Source of the DNA: an uncultured Pelagibacteraceae bacterium
Lineage (GTDB): Bacteria; Pseudomonadota; Alphaproteobacteria; Pelagibacterales; AG-422-B15
Direction of reading: 5' to 3'
DNA length: 64,000 nucleotides
Assembly (NCBI GenBank): GCA_902523535.1
Contig: CABYZQ010000003.1
Coordinates: 83,514-147,513 of the forward strand
The translations under genes were made by a program, and so were the position numbers. The notes beneath the pieces are model-generated. The model ran no database searches. It was not told where the DNA came from and saw only the letters and a program-made list of their open reading frames with translations. The first letter of the stretch is position 1. Every line of letters starts with the position of its first letter. Positions 46,796 through 54,120 of this stretch are shown piece after piece.

Positions 46796-47233
46796 TTATA
46801 TTAATTTATTAATACCATCAACAGCAAGTAAGTAACTATTTGCACCAAATCCACATATAACACCATTTACCCCCTTGCTTATAAAAGAGTGATGCCTGAA
46901 GTCTTCTCGTTTAAATAAATTAGTGAGATGTATTTCAATTTTAGGAATCTGAATTGCGAGTAAAGCATCTAATAAGGCAACTGAAGTATGTGAAAACCCT
47001 GCAGCATTGATTATTAGTCCATCAGAATTTTGGCCTGAGCTTTGTATGCAATCAACAATTTCACCTTCAGAATTTGATTGAAAAAAAAACGTCTCAATAT
47101 CATATTTTTTCTCAATAATATGAGATTGAATTGATTTTTGAATGTCGTCTAGTGTATCAGAGCCATATATTTCAGGTTCTCGCTTACCTAGAAGGTTTAA
47201 ATTTGGGCCATCAATAAATTTTATCTTCTTCAT
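46796..47233 (-). CDS. aroQ: 3-dehydroquinate dehydratase, type II
   Basis: AroQ performs the third step of the shikimate pathway. The 145-residue protein has DGPNLNLLGKREPEIYG with the lid arginine and tyrosine, FFFQSNSEGEIVDCIQ, INAAGFSHTSVALLDAL and a C-terminal IEIHLTNLFKREDFRHHSFIS with the catalytic His. aroQ-accB-accC is a widespread bacterial gene order. Confidence 0.96.
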   Translation of the reverse strand: MKKIKFIDGPNLNLLGKREPEIYGSDTLDDIQKSIQSHIIEKKYDIETFFFQSNSEGEIVDCIQSSGQNSDGLIINAAGFSHTSVALLDALLAIQIPKIEIHLTNLFKREDFRHHSFISKGVNGVICGFGANSYLLAVDGINKLI

Positions 47234-47252
47234 TCTTAATAATATACATTAT

Positions 47253-48593
47253 TTAGTTTGTATTTGTAGATACTTCTTTTTTTAATATTTCAATTAAATC
47301 ATATGTTCGGTACCATTCTGGAGTATTTTCTTCTATGCCTTTTATGGCCTTTGAGGCAAAATCATAAGAAAGCATTTTTTCACCAATCAAAAAATAACGT
47401 TCAGCAGTTGCGTAATTAGCAAAAGAAATATTATCCATATATGCATATGCTTTAGCAAGTAAATACCAAGAGTATGCATTCCTAGAATTAATTTGAATTG
47501 ATTTTTTTAAGTAACCAATGCTTTCATTTACTTTTTCTTTCTCTTCAGTCGACAATAAGTAGTTACCCAGCATCATCATATATATATCATTATCTAAGTT
47601 TAAATCATTCATTGCATCTCTTTGGTAATAGACTGCTTGATCATATTTTTGATTAACAAAAAAAATCTCACCAATAAGCTCCTTAAAAAATGGATTATTC
47701 TTATTGTTTTCAATGAGTGTTTTTAAATTTTCAGTTGATTTTTTATGATCTCCATTTAAGTAACTAGATACAGCATTGGCATATAAATCTTGATCGTCTT
47801 TTGAACCATAGACGGCTTTTGTCTCATCATATGAATGAGTAAAACCAAACAACTTGGCCTTCAATAAATTAAATCTTCTTTCTAGCACTTCATCCTTTTT
47901 AAAATTACAATTTTCGTAATCATTTAATGCTAATTGAATCCAATTAATTCTATTTTCAGGACTAGGGTGGGTTGATCTATAATTTTCAACTTTTGAGTCA
48001 ATGTTAGGCATTGACACCTCCAAGATCTCAAGAAAACTTGCTAGATAGGATGCATCGATCATACTGTTGCACATTATTGAAACAGCTTTTTGATCAGCTG
48101 CTGCTTCTTGCGTTCTAGAGTAATAAGTAAATGTATCAGTAACTGCAGCCTGACCTACCATTACCCCCGCGAAACCAGCTTCTGTCGCTCCAGAAATCAA
48201 ACCTATTATACCTAAAAGGTATATTGGCATTGCTTTGCCTGAAATATTTGAAATCTCTTCTGAAGTTCTGAAAACATGTCCACCTAATATATGCGCTAAT
48301 TCATGAGCAATTACAGCTGTGTACTCTCGATAATCATTTGCTTGAATAATCAGTTCAGTATTTATGAAAATATTTGTACCCCCGGTCACAAAAGCATTTA
48401 CTTGTTTACTATTTATAAAATAGATACTTATATCTTCAGCTTCTATGCTGCTATCGACGAGCAATTTTTCAATAATGTCGTTTGTAAAAATTTCTAATTC
48501 ACTATCTCTTATTACCTCCAATGATTTGGTAGGACCAATTAGCGTAAAAAAAAATATAATATTTAAAACAAATAGAGATTTAACTCTATTCAC
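47253..48593 (-). CDS. M48-family metalloprotease with TPR domain (BepA/YfgC-like)
   Basis: The roughly 446-residue protein has a signal peptide (SLFVLNIIFFFTLIGPTKS), a zinc-peptidase domain with the HExxH motif in AVIAHELAHILGGHV (about residues 97-101), the third-ligand region QEAAADQKAV, and a C-terminal TPR array. This is the BepA/LoiP architecture, periplasmic proteases that oversee outer-membrane protein and LptD quality. I prefer the GTG at 48593, whose GTGA overlap with the rne stop suggests coupling; a GTG three codons earlier (48602) is also possible. M48-rne neighbours are common in alphaproteobacteria. Confidence 0.92.
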   Translation of the reverse strand: MNRVKSLFVLNIIFFFTLIGPTKSLEVIRDSELEIFTNDIIEKLLVDSSIEAEDISIYFINSKQVNAFVTGGTNIFINTELIIQANDYREYTAVIAHELAHILGGHVFRTSEEISNISGKAMPIYLLGIIGLISGATEAGFAGVMVGQAAVTDTFTYYSRTQEAAADQKAVSIMCNSMIDASYLASFLEILEVSMPNIDSKVENYRSTHPSPENRINWIQLALNDYENCNFKKDEVLERRFNLLKAKLFGFTHSYDETKAVYGSKDDQDLYANAVSSYLNGDHKKSTENLKTLIENNKNNPFFKELIGEIFFVNQKYDQAVYYQRDAMNDLNLDNDIYMMMLGNYLLSTEEKEKVNESIGYLKKSIQINSRNAYSWYLLAKAYAYMDNISFANYATAERYFLIGEKMLSYDFASKAIKGIEENTPEWYRTYDLIEILKKEVSTNTN

Positions 48594-50413
48594 GTCTGCC
48601 ACCAGCCAGACTTTTTATCTTTAATCTCTTTAATCGGAGATACAATCTGATCTTCAGCAGATTTATCTTTTATTTTAGTTTTTTTCAAAACTGAATCTTT
48701 CTTCTTTGCTTTAGGTAGATTTTTTTTAACTATCTTTTTCTTAGGTTTTTTTTCATTTTTCTTGGTATTTATAGAATCTTCTTCAGTAATAATTTCTGAA
48801 TTTCCGATTGTTATATCATCAACAAAAGAAATTGTGACTTTAGATTCATTTTCAATATTACTTATTTCAGAATGAAAATTATCAACTAGGTACTTTTTCA
48901 TAAATGGATTTATATTTACTGTTAATGTTTTGAATTTTTTATTATTTATTTTTTCTTTTATGAAGTAAATTGATTTTAACGCACTGGAATTTTGACTTAA
49001 TTCGGTTTTCCATTCAATAAAACTTTGCCTTAATCTTTGTCTCGACATTTCAAGAAGGCCAAACTGACTTATCCTTGAAACTTGAGTTCTAGCTCTATCT
49101 TTTCTTACCAATTCCTTTACTTTCTTTTCTACTTGTCTATTGTTTCTCATTTCGTACATATCAATGAAGTCAACTACAATTAAACCTGAAAGGTCACGGA
49201 TTTTAATTTGTTTTGCAATTTCAACAGCTGCCTCGAGATTAGTTTTTAAAGCAGTCTTTTCTATATTCCTTTCTTTTGTTGCTCCACCCGAATTAACATC
49301 TATGGCTATTAATGCTTCTGTGGGATTTATTACCAAATAACCACCTGATTTTAATTTTACTTCAGGGTTAAACATTTTTATTATTTCATTTTCAATTTTG
49401 TATTTAGTAAATATCGGCTCCTTATTTTTGTATTGTTTTACAAATTTTGTGCAGGAAGGCAGCACCTGAGACATATATTTTTTTGTTTCCTGGTATGCAT
49501 CTTTACCCTCAACAAATATATCCTTCATTTCCTTAGTATAAACATCTCTGAGTACTCTTCTTAATAAATTTCCCTCTTCATGAATGAGGGCAGGAGCGAT
49601 TGCCTTTTTTGTTTCCGTAACTATGTCAACCCACAATTTATTAAGAGTTGTGTAGTCTTTCTTTATTTCATTTTTTGTTTTATTTAAGCCAGCAGTTCTT
49701 ATAATCAGGCCCATTTCAGACGGAACATTTAAATCGTCGATAATTTTTTTTAATTTGTTTCTGTCTTCAAAGGTAGAAATCTTTCTTGATATACCTTTAG
49801 TTTTTGTAGAATTGGGCATTAAAACAGTATATTTTCCTGCAAGAGATATATATGAGGTTAATGCGGCGCCTTTGTTTCCTCTTTCTTCTTTAACCACTTG
49901 AATAAGTACAAGCTGTCCTGTCTTTATAACTTCTTGTATCTTATAAGACCTATAAAGTTTTCTCTTAAGATTTGTGCTAAATTTATTTCTACTATCGCTA
50001 GATATTTTTTCCTTGGTCTCTGTATCTTCTTGTTCACTTTCACTCTTTGATATTGCATTTTCATCGAGATCATTTTCCTGCTCAGCAACTTTTTCATTAA
50101 TTTCATTGTTGTTATTATGATCTTCAGCCTCTGCCTCAGCCTCTATTAGCGCCTCTCTGTCAGCAACTGGTATTTGAAAATAGTTAGGATGAATTTCACC
50201 AAATGCTAGAAATCCATTTTTTTCTGCGCCAATATCAATAAAAGCAGCTTGTAGTGAAGCTTCTATTCTTGATACTTTACCTAAATATATATTACCCTTT
50301 AAATTCTTCTTAGAGGAAGATTCGAATTCGAAATCTTCGAGGCCACTTTCTGACAATAACGCAACTTGCGTTTGACTCTTCCTTGAGCCGTCAATAAGTA
50401 ATTTTTGAGACAT
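48590..50413 (-). CDS. rne: Ribonuclease E/G family protein lacking the zinc-link motif
   Basis: RNase E starts mRNA decay and processes rRNA and tRNA. The 607-residue protein has the S1 domain (NIYLGKVSRIEASLQAAFIDIGAEKNGFL) split by an acidic insert (about residues 90-135), 5'-sensor and DNase I-like domains with the two catalytic Asp in AIDVNSGGATKERN (near 371) and LIVVDFIDM (near 415), and GLLEMSRQRLRQS. The CPxCxG zinc link that should follow directly is missing, replaced by FIEWKTELSQNSS. The C-terminus is a short lysine-rich tail (about 70 residues) ending GWWQT instead of a long degradosome scaffold. The S1 insert and catalytic residues favour an active enzyme. Confidence 0.92.
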   Translation of the reverse strand: MSQKLLIDGSRKSQTQVALLSESGLEDFEFESSSKKNLKGNIYLGKVSRIEASLQAAFIDIGAEKNGFLAFGEIHPNYFQIPVADREALIEAEAEAEDHNNNNEINEKVAEQENDLDENAISKSESEQEDTETKEKISSDSRNKFSTNLKRKLYRSYKIQEVIKTGQLVLIQVVKEERGNKGAALTSYISLAGKYTVLMPNSTKTKGISRKISTFEDRNKLKKIIDDLNVPSEMGLIIRTAGLNKTKNEIKKDYTTLNKLWVDIVTETKKAIAPALIHEEGNLLRRVLRDVYTKEMKDIFVEGKDAYQETKKYMSQVLPSCTKFVKQYKNKEPIFTKYKIENEIIKMFNPEVKLKSGGYLVINPTEALIAIDVNSGGATKERNIEKTALKTNLEAAVEIAKQIKIRDLSGLIVVDFIDMYEMRNNRQVEKKVKELVRKDRARTQVSRISQFGLLEMSRQRLRQSFIEWKTELSQNSSALKSIYFIKEKINNKKFKTLTVNINPFMKKYLVDNFHSEISNIENESKVTISFVDDITIGNSEIITEEDSINTKKNEKKPKKKIVKKNLPKAKKKDSVLKKTKIKDKSAEDQIVSPIKEIKDKKSGWWQT

Positions 50414-50436
50414 TTGTTGAAACCTTTCAATGATAA

Positions 50437-50453
50437 GACTACGTTTAATAGTC
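50437..50453 (-). promoter_or_regulatory. Stem-loop in the rne 5' leader
   Basis: In the rne leader, 24-40 bases before the ATG, GACTA (50437-50441) and TAGTC (50449-50453) can pair around a seven-base loop. RNase E messages are commonly autoregulated through leader hairpins, so this may be the element, but a five-pair stem is weak. Confidence 0.3.
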
Positions 50454-50576
50454 GTGAATATTTTTTAATAGATGTAATTTTGTATGACATTATAAATATG
50501 TAAGTATATGATTTACTGATATATTTTCTGACTGTAAAAATCAATATTTATTTTTTTTATGTATTTCACTTCCAAA

Positions 50577-50594
50577 TTTGGCGAAATAGCCAAA
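50577..50594 (+). promoter_or_regulatory. Perfect stem-loop upstream of the PBP1a gene
   Basis: TTTGGC (50577-50582) and GCCAAA (50589-50594) form a perfect six-base inverted repeat around GAAATA, 36 bases upstream of the PBP1a ATG in the 217-bp gap shared with rne. It is one of the few GC-containing palindromes in the gap and could be an operator or a leader hairpin. Confidence 0.4.
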
Positions 50595-50630
50595 CGAATG
50601 CCATAATTATAATAATATTACTAATTCAGA

Positions 50631-53027
50631 ATGAAACCTTTTTTTATCCGAATAAGATATCTGCTTTATGGCTTTTTAGGATTCGCCATATTTATTTCAG
50701 TCTTTCTTATTTTTTTTATATCTCAACTTCCTGACGATTCGAAGCTAAAAAATTATAAACCAGAAGTAATGACGCGTATTCACGCTTCAAATGGCGAGCT
50801 GGTGAAAGAGTATTCTAAAGAGTATAGAATATTTGTTCCGATAGATAATATTCCAGAAAACTTAAAAAATGCTTTTATCTCAGCTGAAGATAAAAATTTT
50901 TATAATCATTATGGAATAGATCCTGCTGGAATATTAAGAGCTTTTATTAAAAATACATATTATATATTTTCAAATAGAAGACCGGAAGGAGCATCAACAA
51001 TTACCCAACAAGTTGCAAAAAATTTTCTATTAAGTAATGAGCTTTCAATTAGTAGGAAAGTAAAAGAGGCATTGTTAGCAATTAAAATTGATGCAACTTT
51101 ATCTAAGTCAAGGATACTAGAGCTTTATTTGAATCAGATTTACTTGGGCTCAGGAACATACGGTGTTGCTGCTGCCTCAAACAGATATTTTAATAAATCA
51201 TTAGAGGAGTTAGATTTATCTGAAGTTTCTTTTTTGGCAGCGCTCCCAAAAGCGCCAAGCAGATATAATTCTAATAGAAATTATGAAAAATCATTTTCTA
51301 GAAGAAATTGGGTGCTAAAAAGAATGTATATTAATAATTACATAACTAAAAATGATTATGATGTTTTTGTTAAAAATCCTATTAATATTGCATCAAATAA
51401 AAATAAGCCTATTTATTCATCTGATTACTATTTAGAGGAAATAAGAAAGCAAATTATTAAAATTTACGATGAAGATATTCTTTATGGAGGAGGCTTATCA
51501 GTAAGATCTTCTCTTAATACTAACGTTCAAAAGATAGCCGATATATCGTTAAAATCTGGATTATTAGCGTATGACAAGAGAAATGGATATAGAGGGGTTA
51601 TTGCAAATAATAGTAAAAAAAATTGGTTTAAGGAATACATTGGAATGAAACAACCCCATAACTTCCTTATAGCTAAAGTTTTAAAACTTGAAGAAGAAGA
51701 TGGTAATTTAGTAATAGAAGTTTTAGAGGATGAAAACGTTTTTCAAGGATACTTGTCAAATTTTAACTGGGCTAGAAAAAGTTTAGGCAAAGGCTATCTA
51801 GGGCCCAAGATAGAAAAAGGTAGCGAGATTTTTAAGGTCAATGATATCGTACTTGTATCTCGTAGTAATGATAATTCATTTCATCTAGAACAGATTCCAA
51901 AAATTAATGGAGCAATTGTTGCTATGGATCCACATACTGGAAGGGTGTTTGCTTTGTCAGGCGGCTTTGATTTTAACGAGAGTAATTTCAACAGGGTCTA
52001 TCAAGCAAAAAGGCAGCCTGGCTCATCATTTAAGCCGTTCGTATATATGTCAGCTTTAGAAAATGGATTGCAGCCAAACAGCCTAATTCTTGATGCTCCC
52101 TTTGTACTAGACCAAGGAAAAGATCTTGGAAAATGGAAACCTGAGAATTATGGAAAGAAATTTTATGGGCCATCAACTCTAAGGAAGGGAATTGAAAATT
52201 CTAGGAACCTAATGACAATCAGAATAGCACAGTATCTTGGCATGGATCGTATAACTGAGGTGGCTGAGAGAACAAATATAATGTCCAATATGCCACCTGT
52301 ATTATCCATGGCTCTCGGTGCCGGTGAAACATCTCTAATTAAACTTACTTCAGCCTATGCCTCTTTGGCAAATGGAGGTAAAAAGGTTGAAGCAAGTTTA
52401 ATTGATCGAATACAAGACCGAAGGGGTAAAAATATATATATTCTTGATCATGCAATTTGTGAAAATTGCAATCAACCTTACATAGAAGAGAATCCTAAGC
52501 CAAAGATAATCAATAAGTCTGAAATTATTTTTGATGAGATAAACGCCTATCAAATGGTTTCAATATTAAAAGGAGCAGTAGAAAGAGGTACTGGAAGAAA
52601 AACTAAAATTGAAGGTATTGAAATAGCTGGAAAAACAGGTACTACAAATAATAATACTGATGCATGGTTCTTAGGTTTCACTTCTGATATAATTGTAGGT
52701 GTATATACTGGCTTCGATATTCCGGAGTCCTTAGGAAAAAGAGAAACAGGATCATCTGTGGCAGTGCCAATTTTTAAAAATTTTATAAAGAATTATTATG
52801 AAAACACGAAAGCCCTGCCTTTTATAATACCTGCGGGTGTAGAATTGATAAAAATTGATTACGAGACTGGGCAAATTTCAAATAAAATAAAAGATGCTAA
52901 AACGATATATGAAGCATTTGGAAAAAATGATAATCTATTGAACTCAAAGGAAACACTAGTAGGCTCAGAAGGTTTTCAAATTATTGAGATTGAAAACAGT
53001 GAAGAAAATGAATTTTTGATTTATTAA
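50631..53027 (+). CDS. mrcA: Penicillin-binding protein 1A (bifunctional glycosyltransferase/transpeptidase)
   Basis: A class A PBP that polymerises and crosslinks peptidoglycan. The 798-residue protein has an N-terminal membrane anchor (about 8-30), a GT51 domain (SAEDKNFYNHYGIDPAGILRA, GASTITQQVAKNFLL, LELYLNQIYLGSGTYGVAAAS), an OB-like insertion of the PBP1a type and a transpeptidase domain with SxxK (PGSSFKPF, Ser near 465), SxN (ENSRNLM) and KTG (AGKTGTTNNNTDAWFLGF). Gene order rne/PBP1a-prfB is typical of alphaproteobacteria. prfB starts 2 bp after the stop. Confidence 0.97.
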   Translation: MKPFFIRIRYLLYGFLGFAIFISVFLIFFISQLPDDSKLKNYKPEVMTRIHASNGELVKEYSKEYRIFVPIDNIPENLKNAFISAEDKNFYNHYGIDPAGILRAFIKNTYYIFSNRRPEGASTITQQVAKNFLLSNELSISRKVKEALLAIKIDATLSKSRILELYLNQIYLGSGTYGVAAASNRYFNKSLEELDLSEVSFLAALPKAPSRYNSNRNYEKSFSRRNWVLKRMYINNYITKNDYDVFVKNPINIASNKNKPIYSSDYYLEEIRKQIIKIYDEDILYGGGLSVRSSLNTNVQKIADISLKSGLLAYDKRNGYRGVIANNSKKNWFKEYIGMKQPHNFLIAKVLKLEEEDGNLVIEVLEDENVFQGYLSNFNWARKSLGKGYLGPKIEKGSEIFKVNDIVLVSRSNDNSFHLEQIPKINGAIVAMDPHTGRVFALSGGFDFNESNFNRVYQAKRQPGSSFKPFVYMSALENGLQPNSLILDAPFVLDQGKDLGKWKPENYGKKFYGPSTLRKGIENSRNLMTIRIAQYLGMDRITEVAERTNIMSNMPPVLSMALGAGETSLIKLTSAYASLANGGKKVEASLIDRIQDRRGKNIYILDHAICENCNQPYIEENPKPKIINKSEIIFDEINAYQMVSILKGAVERGTGRKTKIEGIEIAGKTGTTNNNTDAWFLGFTSDIIVGVYTGFDIPESLGKRETGSSVAVPIFKNFIKNYYENTKALPFIIPAGVELIKIDYETGQISNKIKDAKTIYEAFGKNDNLLNSKETLVGSEGFQIIEIENSEENEFLIY

Positions 53028-53029
53028 AA

Positions 53030-54116
53030 ATGGATATTGAATTTACAAATTTAATCAGCCTTGCAAATAAAAAATTGAATTATATTCGGAGCCATCTTTG
53101 ACGTTGACGTAATATCAAAACAATTAATTAACCTCAGAAATAAAACAGAAGATCAAGATTTTTGGTCTGATCCTGATGAAGCAAAAAAAGTTATGATGAG
53201 CATCAGTGAAAACGAAAATAAGATAAATCTTATAAGTGAATTTGAAAATAAAATATCTGAGGTAAATGATTATTACAATCTCGCTAAGGAGGAATCTGAT
53301 GATGCATCAATTAATGAATGTCACACATCAATAAATACTATTCTATCTGAGTTAGAAGAAAATGAATTTAAATTACAATTTAATGGGGAGGCAGATGGTA
53401 AAAGTTGTTATTTAGAAATACACGCTGGAGCGGGTGGTACAGAGAGTCAAGATTGGGCACAGATGCTTCTAAGAATGTACATGCGATGGGCCGAAAAGAA
53501 AAAATTTAAATTTAAATTAATGTACGAGTCTTTAGGTGATGAGGCTGGGATTAAATCATGTACCGCATTAATAGAAGGCAGCTTTGCCTTTGGTTATCTA
53601 AAAAGGGAGTCAGGTATTCACAGGCTTGTTAGAATTTCTCCTTTTGATTCAAATTCTAGAAGACATACAAGTTTTTCAAGCGTATGGATTTCCCCATTTG
53701 TAGATGAGACTATTGAAGTTAACTTGTTAGATAAAGACATGAGAATTGACACATTTAGAGCTTCAGGAGCTGGCGGTCAACATGTAAACACTACAGATAG
53801 TGCAATCAGAATTACTCATATTCCAACTGGAATAGTTGTTCAATGTCAAAATGAAAGATCACAACACAAAAATAAGGCAACGGCTATAAATCTACTCAAA
53901 TCTAAATTATATGAAATAGAAGTTCAAAAAATTGATGATGAACGTAAAGCTAAAGAAGATAAAAAATCGGAAATTGGCTGGGGAAATCAAATAAGATCAT
54001 ATGTTCTGCATCCCTATAGAATGGTAAAAGATCTAAGAAGCAATTATGAAATATCAGACCCAGATGCTGTATTAGATGGCGACATAGACAAACTTATATT
54101 TTCCAATTTAAAATGA
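53030..54116 (+). CDS. prfB: Peptide chain release factor 2 with programmed +1 frameshift
   Basis: RF2 terminates translation at UGA and UAA. The gene must be read as 53030-53098 joined to 53100-54116: 23 codons from ATG, then an in-frame TGA at 53099-53101 bypassed by +1 slippage at CTT-TGA-C. The joined protein has 361 residues (MDIEFTNLISLANKKLNYIRSHL then DVDVISKQLINLRNKTED). The body has the anticodon-mimic SPF (203-205, ISPFDSNSRRHTS) and the catalytic GGQ (248-250, SGAGGQHVNTTDSAIR). Reading from the first ATG after the shift (53193) would lose the first 54 residues of domain 1. The frameshift senses RF2 shortage: slow termination at its own UGA raises synthesis. Confidence 0.97.
53087..53102 (+). 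promoter_or_regulatory. prfB autoregulatory frameshift site
   Basis: The slippery CTT codon (53096-53098) is followed by TGA-C (53099-53102), the same context as E. coli prfB. A Shine-Dalgarno-like CGGAG (53087-53091) lies four bases before CTT, corresponding to the stimulatory internal SD in E. coli, which is three bases away and stronger. Skipping T53099 restores the RF2 frame. Confidence 0.92.
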
Positions 54117-54120
54117 AACA

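Noticed and set aside
53193-54116. prfB starting at the first ATG of the long frame
   Set aside because: It would drop the N-terminal 54 residues, while an ATG at 53030 with a classic CTT-TGA-C frameshift site gives a full-length RF2.
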